Shown piece after piece: positions 1-4,561 of a stretch of DNA of 5,643 nucleotides. The stretch is from JAADHX01 sp964569385. GTDB lineage: Bacteria > Actinomycetota > Acidimicrobiia > Acidimicrobiales > Poriferisodalaceae. The stretch is taken from NCBI GenBank assembly GCA_964569385.1, contig CAZMUM010000080.1, positions 1-5,643 on the forward strand. Direction: 5' to 3'. The notes under the pieces are model-generated. The model did not search any database. It worked only from the letters and a program-made list of their open reading frames with translations, and was not told the origin of the DNA. Numbering within the stretch: the first letter of the stretch is position 1; the number at the start of each line of letters is the position of its first letter. The position numbers and the translations under genes are program-made.

Positions 1-426
1 AGGCGTTCCGCTCCGACGATAAGGGCGACGGCGGGTTTGGTCGATGCGGCGGTGGTGGCGCAGGAGGCCCCAGTGGATGGCTATGTGGCCGAGCACGGTT
101 TCGCCACTCCCCCGGCCCTGCGATTCGGGCGTTACGACGACTATGTCGTGTTCCTGGTGATGTCGCGTGTCCCGGGGACCACCCTCTTTGAGTCGGCAGG
201 CCCTCGGCGCTCGCTGCGCGAGGTCCCCGCACGACTGGCCGGTCGGCTCGTCGACTTGCACGATCTCGATCCGAAGCAGATACGGGCGGCGCTGCAACCG
301 GAGTCCGCAGCGAACGCCTGGTACGACAGCAACGACTACCAGGCGGTCATCGGGCACCGCCACCAGGCCGCAAACAGCAACGTCGCAGTCTTCGAGGGGT
401 TCACCCCACCAAAACCCGATCAGTGA
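1..426 (+). pseudogene. Truncated APH-family phosphotransferase (3' part, 5' end outside window)
   Basis: The frame is open from the first base to TGA at 424-426, so the gene begins upstream of the window; a TTG at 37 lies inside the frame and is unlikely to be the true start. The translation resembles the N-lobe and linker of the aminoglycoside/small-molecule kinase (APH) superfamily. It has a helix-like stretch running into AEHGFATPPALRFG, a hinge-type segment VFLVMSRVPGTTLFE (about codons 51-65 of the window frame), then ARLAGRLVDLHDLDP, which is typical of the helix before the catalytic lobe in this family. Family members normally continue for well over 100 residues with the HxDxxxxN catalytic loop and a later metal-binding Asp. 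Neither is present: the protein ends soon after, with an unrelated-looking tail FEGFTPPKPDQ. I infer a kinase gene that lost its 3' half, perhaps by deletion or replacement next to the tetR gene. It is probably catalytically dead. A short stand-alone protein cannot be excluded. Confidence 0.6.
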
Positions 427-461
427 GAACCGCCACCCGGCCGAACAGCGCCACGTTCTCA
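424..461. terminator. Inverted repeat spanning the two convergent stop codons
   Basis: TGAGAAC (424-430) and GTTCTCA (455-461) form a perfect 7-bp inverted repeat with a 24-nt loop. The outer three bases of each arm are the stop codons of the two convergent genes: TGA of the kinase fragment on plus and TGA of tetR on minus. The loop also carries CGCCAC twice, directly repeated (431-436 and 449-454 as CGCCAC). No T-run follows on either strand, so a classic intrinsic terminator is not shown. It could act as a weak bidirectional terminator or be chance. Confidence 0.3.
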
Positions 462-1016
462 GGCTCCGAGGCCCCGGGCGGCGAAGTCGACCATGAGCGT
501 GATCTCATCTTCGGTCGGCGGATCCGAGTAATGCATCATGTGGGCCATGAAGGGTGCCTGAATCAGCTGAGCGGCGAAGTCAGGATCGGTGTCGGCTGGT
601 ATCTCCCCTCTGGCCTTGGACAACTCGATCATTGTCCGAACCGGGCCGAAGCGCTCTGCGAACATCGCTCTCTTAACGCGGGCCAACTCGGGATCACTTT
701 GGGCGGCGGCAATCAGCTCGAGGAACAAGCGACGAATGGGCTCGTCATGAACCGAATCGGTGGATTTGCAGAAGCATGTGAGATCGCCGCGGAGAGTCCC
801 CGTGTTTGGAGTCGGGAAAGGGGCGACGTAGGAGTCCAGGCCTTCGACCATCAGCTGCTGGCCCGAGTCGAAGTGACGGTAGATCGTGGTTTTGGCCACT
901 CCGGAGCGCCGGGCCACCTCGTCAACCGTGAAGCCATTCACACCCGTCTCGAGAAGAACTTCGACCGCTGCGGCCAGCACCTTCTGCCTTGCTTCGAGCG
1001 ACCGTTGGCTGCGCAT
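459..1016 (-). CDS. TetR-family transcriptional repressor, probable regulator of the MMPL exporter
   Basis: This 185-residue protein has the usual TetR length. Its N-terminal DNA-binding domain (residues about 8-55) contains the three-helix pattern ARQKVLAAAVEVLLETGVNG, then the helix-turn-helix TVDEVARRSGVAKTTIYRHF at 30-49, with the family-typical TTIYRHF recognition end. The remaining helices (about 56-185) form the ligand-binding and dimer domain. They are too divergent to name a ligand, though the style resembles the TetR C-terminal group common in actinobacteria. The start is ATG at 1016-1014; upstream on the minus strand lies GAAGGA (bases 1028-1033) at an 11-nt spacing, an acceptable ribosome-binding site. 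The gene diverges from the MMPL gene across a region with two matching inverted repeats, which strongly suggests autoregulation plus repression of the exporter. It converges on the kinase fragment with 32 bases between the stops. Family assignment is firm; the target and ligand are inference. Confidence 0.93.
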   Translation of the reverse strand: MRSQRSLEARQKVLAAAVEVLLETGVNGFTVDEVARRSGVAKTTIYRHFDSGQQLMVEGLDSYVAPFPTPNTGTLRGDLTCFCKSTDSVHDEPIRRLFLELIAAAQSDPELARVKRAMFAERFGPVRTMIELSKARGEIPADTDPDFAAQLIQAPFMAHMMHYSDPPTEDEITLMVDFAARGLGA

Positions 1017-1052
1017 GATTCTTACCGTCCTTCGCTTCCACCTAAACCCTAA

Positions 1053-1070
1053 TGCTACTGGATCGTAGCG
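1053..1070. promoter_or_regulatory. Putative TetR operator O1 (tetR-proximal)
   Basis: GCTAC (1054-1058) and GTAGC (1065-1069) are perfect inverted arms separated by 6 bases (TGGATC). The same arms and spacing recur at 1178-1193, which makes an operator for the adjacent TetR protein likely. The site lies 38-53 bases upstream of the tetR start codon and overlaps the only -10-like hexamers on that strand, so binding would give autorepression. TetR-family operators are commonly short palindromes of this size placed over the promoters they control. Confidence 0.65.
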
Positions 1071-1148
1071 CTGTTGATCCCCAACCTTCCAGTCACGGGA
1101 GGCCTTTGATAGAGGGGGTCTTCACCGTGTGGCACCTGGCACATTCGG

Positions 1149-1177
1149 TTGCGTTCCGGAACATTCCAGCATATAAC
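1149..1177 (+). promoter_or_regulatory. Predicted sigma70-type promoter of the MMPL gene
   Basis: The -35 hexamer TTGCGT (1149-1154) and -10 hexamer TATAAC (1172-1177) are separated by exactly 17 bases. The -10 matches TATAAT at five of six positions; the -35 keeps the important TTG. A start of transcription near 1183-1186 is expected, about 60 bases before the ATG. The spacer contains the perfect palindrome GTTCCGGAAC (1153-1162). The last base of the -10 is also the first base of operator O2, so the promoter appears built for repression. Confidence 0.6.
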
Positions 1178-1194
1178 GCTACGGAGAGGTAGCG
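1177..1194. promoter_or_regulatory. Putative TetR operator O2 (MMPL-proximal)
   Basis: CGCTAC (1177-1182) and GTAGCG (1189-1194) form a perfect 6-bp inverted repeat with a 6-base spacer (GGAGAG). Its core repeats the arms and spacing of the site at 1054-1069; the spacers differ, as expected when the protein reads only the half-sites. It shares one base with the predicted -10 box and covers the expected transcription start of the MMPL gene, so an occupied site should block RNA polymerase. The centre-to-centre distance to O1 is 124 bp. Confidence 0.7.
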
Positions 1195-1243
1195 CAGATC
1201 TCTGCACTCACTGGACCCCATTCCACTCTTGAAGGATTCCCTC

Positions 1244-3646
1244 ATGCTCGCTCGACTCAGTGCCTGGTTCTTTGATCACCGTTTAGCCGCAATTGGAGTG
1301 TGGCTGGTGTCAATTATTGCAGTTTTTGGTGCAGCCGCTGCGGTTGGGCCCGCCTGGGACGGAACCTTCGACGTCCCCGCCTCTGAGTCACGTGACGGGC
1401 TGGCGATCATGGACCAGTACTTCGCAGAACAAGGTGCCAGTGCGCAAAGCGGCGGCATCATCTGGGTTGCCGACGCCGGTGCGGCCGATCCCTCGGTTCG
1501 AAATGCGCTTGACGGTCTCTTCGAAGAGATCAACGCAGGCTTCCCGAACGCCTCTGGAGTGCCCCAAAACCCGGGCGCAACAGTCATAAGTCCATTCGAG
1601 AACCCGCACCTCCTCGAGGCAAGCATCGCACCCGCTGGCGAGAACGCCGGAAATCTTGGGTTCGCGCAGGTCAACCTTGCCGCCGACATCGATGAGGCCG
1701 AGTCGGCAGTGATCGGTAAGGCAATTGAGACCTACGTCGAGGAGAACGCGGCAGCGTTCGATGGCATTCGGGTAGAGCTGGGAGGCGAAGTGCTTGGCGA
1801 ATTTGACCCCCCTGAATCGGAATTGATCGGCCTCGGTTTCGCCGTAATCGTGCTGATCCTGGCCTTTGGTTCTGTGATGGCAATGGGGCTTCCAATAGCA
1901 GTTGCTGTTGGTGGTGTAGGGGTTGGTCTTGGCCTTTCGCTGCTGCTGAGCCACGTTGTCAGCATCCCCGACTTCGGTCCAACAATTGGCGCCATGATCG
2001 GGTTGGGTGTTGGCATCGATTACGCGCTGTTCATAGTTACCCGCTATCGAGAGGGAACAGCCAGAGGCCTGGATCCTCGTGCCGCAACTATCGCTGCAAT
2101 GGACACAGCCGGACGCGCTGTCATCTTTGCCGGAACGACGGTGGTCATCTCGCTCCTAGGCATGCTCCTGATGGGATTGAAGTTCATCTCAGGGCTGGGC
2201 ATCGCCGCCTCAGTCACGGTTCTGATCACGATGATTGCATCTATCACTCTTTTGCCTGCACTGCTTGGTCTGGCCCAGGAACGAGTTGAAGTTACCCGCT
2301 ATCGAGGCTTGATCTCGGCGGCTCTCGTTGCGGTCGCCCTATTCACGTTTGGGCTCGGTTTCGCAACGATCGCCGCCGCTGCTGCTATTGCCGGCGCTGC
2401 TGTGCTGCTGGTGGGATTTGCGCTCAAACCTCTCAAGCAAGAGGTACCGCGGCGTGAGCCGAAACCACTTCGCGAGACGTTCTGGTACCGCTGGAGCCAC
2501 CTGATCCAGGCCCGGCCCTGGCCGGCTGCCATCGGCGGCACAGCACTGCTTCTGTTTCTGGCCTTTCCGGTTACCCAGCTGCAACTTGGATTCTCCGACG
2601 AAGGCAACTATCCCGAGGCCACAACAACCAGACAAGCCTATGACCTAATGGCCGAAGCATTTGGACCCGGCTCGAACGGACCGCTGATCCTGGCCTCAAC
2701 CATTCAGGGCCCGACCGATATCGCCGTTCTCCAATCGCTTGTTCCAGTCCTGGAAGGCACCGACGGAGTTGCCGCGGTGATTGGGCCGTTCCCGAACAAT
2801 CAGGAAAGTCCCGTGGCCTTCCTGCTTCAGGTCATTCCAACTACCTCGCCCCAGGACGAGGCAACGGGTGAACTGGTTGCCAGACTGCGAAACTCGGTGA
2901 TTCCTTCAGCAATCGGAGGGTCCGGCCTGGATGTGAACGTCACGGGCTCCACTGCCGCCAACATCGACTTCACCGACTACCTCAGCGGCAGAGTCTTCAT
3001 CTTCTTCGCCGCCGTCCTATCCGCATCGTTCATCCTTCTAATGGTGGTGTTCCGCTCTCTCCTGGTGCCGTTAAAGGCGGTAGTCATGAACATGCTTTCA
3101 ATAGCGGCCGCCTACGGTGCCGTTGTGGCGGTATTCCAGTGGGGCTGGGGTGGATCGCTGCTTGGAATCGAAGCGGCACCGATCGAACCATTCGTACCGA
3201 TGATGCTGTTTGCAATCGTGTTCGGGCTGTCGATGGACTACGAAGTGTTTCTTCTCAGCCGGATCAAGGAGGAATACGATCGAACGGGCGACGCCGCCAA
3301 CTCTGTGGCCAATGGGCTGGCAGCCACCGCCAGGGTCATTTCGGCTGCCGCCGCAATCATGGTTGTAGTGTTTGGCTCGTTCATGTTCGAAGATCTCCGA
3401 TTGATCAAGCTGTTCGGGTTTGGCCTTGCCCTGGCGGTGCTGCTCGATGCGACCCTGGTCAGAATGCTGCTGGTTCCCGCCACGATGGAACTGCTGGGAG
3501 ACAGGAACTGGTGGATCCCCAAGTGGCTCGACCGGATCCTGCCCCGCATCAACATTGAAGGCACCCCCGATCCTGTACCTGCCTCGTCAGATCGGCTCGA
3601 CCAAACCGACGTCAGCGGAGGAGAGCGAGAGCCGCTCGGCGTCTGA
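1244..3646 (+). CDS. MMPL/RND-family membrane exporter
   Basis: This 800-residue inner-membrane transporter is of the MMPL branch of the RND superfamily, which uses proton influx to export lipids, fatty molecules or drugs. I prefer ATG at 1244 over the in-frame TTG at 1229: GAAGGA (1231-1236) sits 7 bases before the ATG, and MLARLSAWFFDHRLAAIGVW is the usual MMPL beginning. The order is TM1 (about 14-34), an outer porter loop (35-194), TM2-TM6 (about 195-343), an extra pair of hydrophobic segments (about 355-395), TM7 (about 427-443), a second outer loop (445-580), then TM8-TM12 (583-745) and a polar tail. Both proton-relay pairs are present: D259-Y260 in GVGIDYALFIVTRYREG and D665-Y666 in GLSMDYEVFLLSRIKEEY. 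The length is close to the short MMPL/YdfJ-like type, with no large C-terminal cytoplasmic domain. The divergent TetR gene is the probable regulator. The substrate is unknown, and I see no lipid-synthesis partner genes in the window. Confidence 0.95.
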   Translation: MLARLSAWFFDHRLAAIGVWLVSIIAVFGAAAAVGPAWDGTFDVPASESRDGLAIMDQYFAEQGASAQSGGIIWVADAGAADPSVRNALDGLFEEINAGFPNASGVPQNPGATVISPFENPHLLEASIAPAGENAGNLGFAQVNLAADIDEAESAVIGKAIETYVEENAAAFDGIRVELGGEVLGEFDPPESELIGLGFAVIVLILAFGSVMAMGLPIAVAVGGVGVGLGLSLLLSHVVSIPDFGPTIGAMIGLGVGIDYALFIVTRYREGTARGLDPRAATIAAMDTAGRAVIFAGTTVVISLLGMLLMGLKFISGLGIAASVTVLITMIASITLLPALLGLAQERVEVTRYRGLISAALVAVALFTFGLGFATIAAAAAIAGAAVLLVGFALKPLKQEVPRREPKPLRETFWYRWSHLIQARPWPAAIGGTALLLFLAFPVTQLQLGFSDEGNYPEATTTRQAYDLMAEAFGPGSNGPLILASTIQGPTDIAVLQSLVPVLEGTDGVAAVIGPFPNNQESPVAFLLQVIPTTSPQDEATGELVARLRNSVIPSAIGGSGLDVNVTGSTAANIDFTDYLSGRVFIFFAAVLSASFILLMVVFRSLLVPLKAVVMNMLSIAAAYGAVVAVFQWGWGGSLLGIEAAPIEPFVPMMLFAIVFGLSMDYEVFLLSRIKEEYDRTGDAANSVANGLAATARVISAAAAIMVVVFGSFMFEDLRLIKLFGFGLALAVLLDATLVRMLLVPATMELLGDRNWWIPKWLDRILPRINIEGTPDPVPASSDRLDQTDVSGGEREPLGV
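2035..2306 (+). repeat. 17-nt exact direct repeat within the MMPL gene
   Basis: The 17-base sequence AGTTACCCGCTATCGAG occurs at 2035-2051 and again at 2290-2306. The offset is 255 bases (85 codons), so both copies are read in the same frame and encode VTRYR: once as the conserved end of the TM4 motif, once just after TM6. The copies flank TM5 and TM6 exactly. Identity at the base level, beyond what the shared peptide requires, suggests a local copy event, but chance and similar codon choice are possible. Confidence 0.7.
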
Positions 3647-3667
3647 GCAGTCGACAAGTCATGCCTT

Positions 3668-3716
3668 GCCCAGAGACCGAAGCGTCATCGCACCGTTCAG
3701 GTCGGTCGTTCTGGGC
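3668..3716. terminator. Strong imperfect hairpin after the MMPL gene
   Basis: The left arm GCCCAGAGACCGA (3668-3680) pairs with TCGGTC (3702-3707) and TCTGGGC (3710-3716). This gives 13 base pairs interrupted only by a 2-base bulge (GT, 3708-3709) and a 21-base loop. It starts 22 bases past the MMPL stop codon, where a transcript-ending or RNA-stabilising structure would be expected. No T-run follows on either strand, so it is not a textbook intrinsic terminator; a bidirectional or Rho-assisted role is inference. Confidence 0.4.
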
Positions 3717-3900
3717 TGGGGCTCAGTCTGCTGTACCTGGTTCGACAACCCGTTGGTTCGGTTGGCCTGTGAGCGAGCGCGTCAGATAGATCCGCCACGT
3801 CCGGTAGGTGCGCCCTGGGGACAACGAGAAGGTGACCAGGAGTGACGGGATCCATCCAGCGATTCGGCGACCTCGCCAAAGTCCTGAAGATTCTGGTCAA
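3697..3900 (-). pseudogene. HIT-family protein remnant
   Basis: On the minus strand a 67-codon open frame from TTG at 3900 to TGA at 3697-3699 contains WMDPVTPGHLLVVPRAHLPD followed by VADLSDALA (bases 3772-3858). This closely matches the central stretch of HIT (histidine triad) nucleotide hydrolases/transferases, which usually read like AFMDxxPVTPGHxLVVPRxH. The sequence before it lacks the usual HIT N-terminus. After about codon 44 the similarity stops, and the catalytic HxHxH triad is absent in this frame; I did not find it in the other two minus frames down to the MMPL stop. The frame overlaps the lysE stop by two bases (TTGA), so it could still be translated by coupling. It is best read as a decayed fragment left between lysE and the MMPL gene. 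Recognition rests on about 28 residues, so it is moderate. Confidence 0.5.
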
Positions 3901-4484
3901 GCGAGTAGCAAGACCACGGTTGCGGCGAGCAACACTCCCAGGGTGCGATTGATGACGCGCAGACGGCGCGCGTTATGGGCCCATCGCGAGGCGAACACAC
4001 CGGAGAACATCCACGTCGAAATGCATGGAAGGCCCACCACCCAGAACCCGCTGGTGAGCGTGGCCGCCCCGGCTACTACTGAGCCAGTGCCCACGAGCAA
4101 CGTGCTGCTCGCTGTGGTGGCCATGACCCAGGCTTTTGGGTTGACCCACTGGAACACGGCAGCCTGAACGAAGGTCATCGGCGCTGCCTCTGAGTTGGAG
4201 GTGGCAACGGCGCTGGTGTTGAAGATCTTCCACGCCAAATAGGCGAGGTACGCACCTCCGACCACGCGTAGGGCCAGCTCAACGGAGTCATACCGCTCGA
4301 ACACGGTGCCTAAACCCACAGCGATCACGAAGATCAAGAACGCGAAGCCAAGACTCACTCCGGCCAGGTGCGGAAGTGACTTACGGGTGCCGTGATTCAT
4401 ACCCGACGCCAACAGCATCAGGTTGTTAGGCCCAGGAGTGATCGATGCGACAAAGGCCAAGGTGACAAGGGCGGCGACATCCAC
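3897..4484 (-). CDS. LysE/RhtB-family amino-acid exporter
   Basis: This 195-residue integral membrane protein is at the normal length for the LysE/RhtB translocator family, which exports amino acids or related small molecules across the inner membrane. Family signatures are clear: SITPGPNNLMLLASGMNHG at residues 14-32 followed by HLAGVSLGF, GGAYLAYLAWKIF at 76-88, QWVNPKAWVMA at 112-122, and a C-terminal NRTLGVLLAATVVLLL. About six hydrophobic segments are visible (about 4-25, 38-62, 69-88, 110-135, 139-162, 176-194). The start is GTG at 4484-4482. An in-frame TAG lies four codons upstream (bases 4494-4496), so no earlier start is possible. No good ribosome-binding site precedes it, and the predicted promoter implies a very short leader. 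The divergent MocR-type gene is the probable regulator. The substrate cannot be told from sequence; amino-acid efflux is family knowledge. Confidence 0.93.
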   Translation of the reverse strand: MDVAALVTLAFVASITPGPNNLMLLASGMNHGTRKSLPHLAGVSLGFAFLIFVIAVGLGTVFERYDSVELALRVVGGAYLAYLAWKIFNTSAVATSNSEAAPMTFVQAAVFQWVNPKAWVMATTASSTLLVGTGSVVAGAATLTSGFWVVGLPCISTWMFSGVFASRWAHNARRLRVINRTLGVLLAATVVLLLA

Positions 4485-4496
4485 ACGGCGAACCTA

Positions 4497-4526
4497 GCTA
4501 TATTGGTCAAGAGAACAACTGTCCAA
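4497..4526 (-). promoter_or_regulatory. Predicted lysE promoter
   Basis: Read on the minus strand, the -35 TTGGAC (bases 4521-4526) and -10 TATAGC (bases 4497-4502) are 18 bases apart. The -10 matches TATAAT at four of six positions. Transcription would begin around 4488-4491, leaving only about 4-7 bases before the GTG at 4484. This fits the missing ribosome-binding site and suggests near-leaderless translation, which is common in actinobacteria. Confidence 0.45.
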
Positions 4527-4545
4527 TTGGCCATTTGTGTTGATC

Positions 4546-4553
4546 AAGGGGAG
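4546..4553 (+). promoter_or_regulatory. Ribosome-binding site of the MocR-type gene
   Basis: AAGGGGAG lies 8 bases before the ATG at 4562. Together with an in-frame TGA at 4541-4543 it fixes the start, since no start upstream of that stop is possible and the intervening GTG at 4553 has no comparable site. Confidence 0.75.
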
Positions 4554-4561
4554 TGCCCAGC

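Larger units (their letters stand above)
1017..1243. promoter_or_regulatory. Divergent tetR/MMPL control region
   Basis: These 227 bases separate the two divergent start codons. They hold two inverted repeats of identical geometry (1054-1069 and 1178-1193), a good promoter for the MMPL gene (1149-1177), ribosome-binding sites for both genes (1028-1033 on minus, 1231-1236 on plus) and a 10-bp palindrome inside the promoter spacer (1153-1162). On the minus strand, two -10-like hexamers for tetR overlap the left repeat: TACGAT (bases 1062-1067) and TAGCAT (1052-1057). Neither has a convincing -35 at 16-18 nt. No small gene is apparent here. Confidence 0.8.
4485..4561. promoter_or_regulatory. Divergent lysE/MocR control region with palindrome and direct repeats
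   Basis: This 77-base gap holds three related elements. TGTCCAATTGGCCA (4520-4533) is a near-perfect 14-bp palindrome, with one mismatched base pair, centred on CCAATTGG, and it overlaps the lysE -35. TTGGTCAAG (4503-4511) and TTGATCAAG (4540-4548) are direct repeats differing at one base, 37 bp apart: the first is next to the lysE -10, the second overlaps the MocR ribosome-binding site. MocR-type proteins such as GabR and PdxR are known to bind repeated half-sites near divergent promoters, so these are candidate operator parts; this is inference. Confidence 0.5.

Noticed and set aside
423..1052. Long plus-strand open frame antisense to tetR
   Set aside because: It lies fully opposite a clear TetR gene, has no family resemblance, and is explained by codon bias of the opposite strand.
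1128..1143. CRP/GlxR-like site TGTG-N8-CACA upstream of the MMPL -35
   Set aside because: Only the 4-bp outer arms match; the fifth pair of the usual TGTGA-N6-TCACA pattern is missing on both sides, so chance is likely.
1229..1243. TTG at 1229 as start of the MMPL protein
   Set aside because: It overlaps the ribosome-binding site GAAGGA and adds five residues not typical of the family; ATG 1244 has correct spacing.
1388..1954. Minus-strand open frame of 188 codons inside the MMPL gene
   Set aside because: It is antisense to a strongly conserved exporter and its translation has no recognisable domain.
3139..3558. Plus-strand open frame in another frame of the MMPL gene
   Set aside because: Rich in Arg, Gly and Ser with no domain; an alternative-frame shadow of TM9-TM12.
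3738..3771. Short repeats of GGTTCG and a small AACC/GGTT hairpin
   Set aside because: Arms of four bases and a 6-7-base repeat are within chance for this composition.
3808..4167. Plus-strand open frame antisense to lysE
   Set aside because: The lysE translation on the other strand is complete and convincing; this one is not protein-like.
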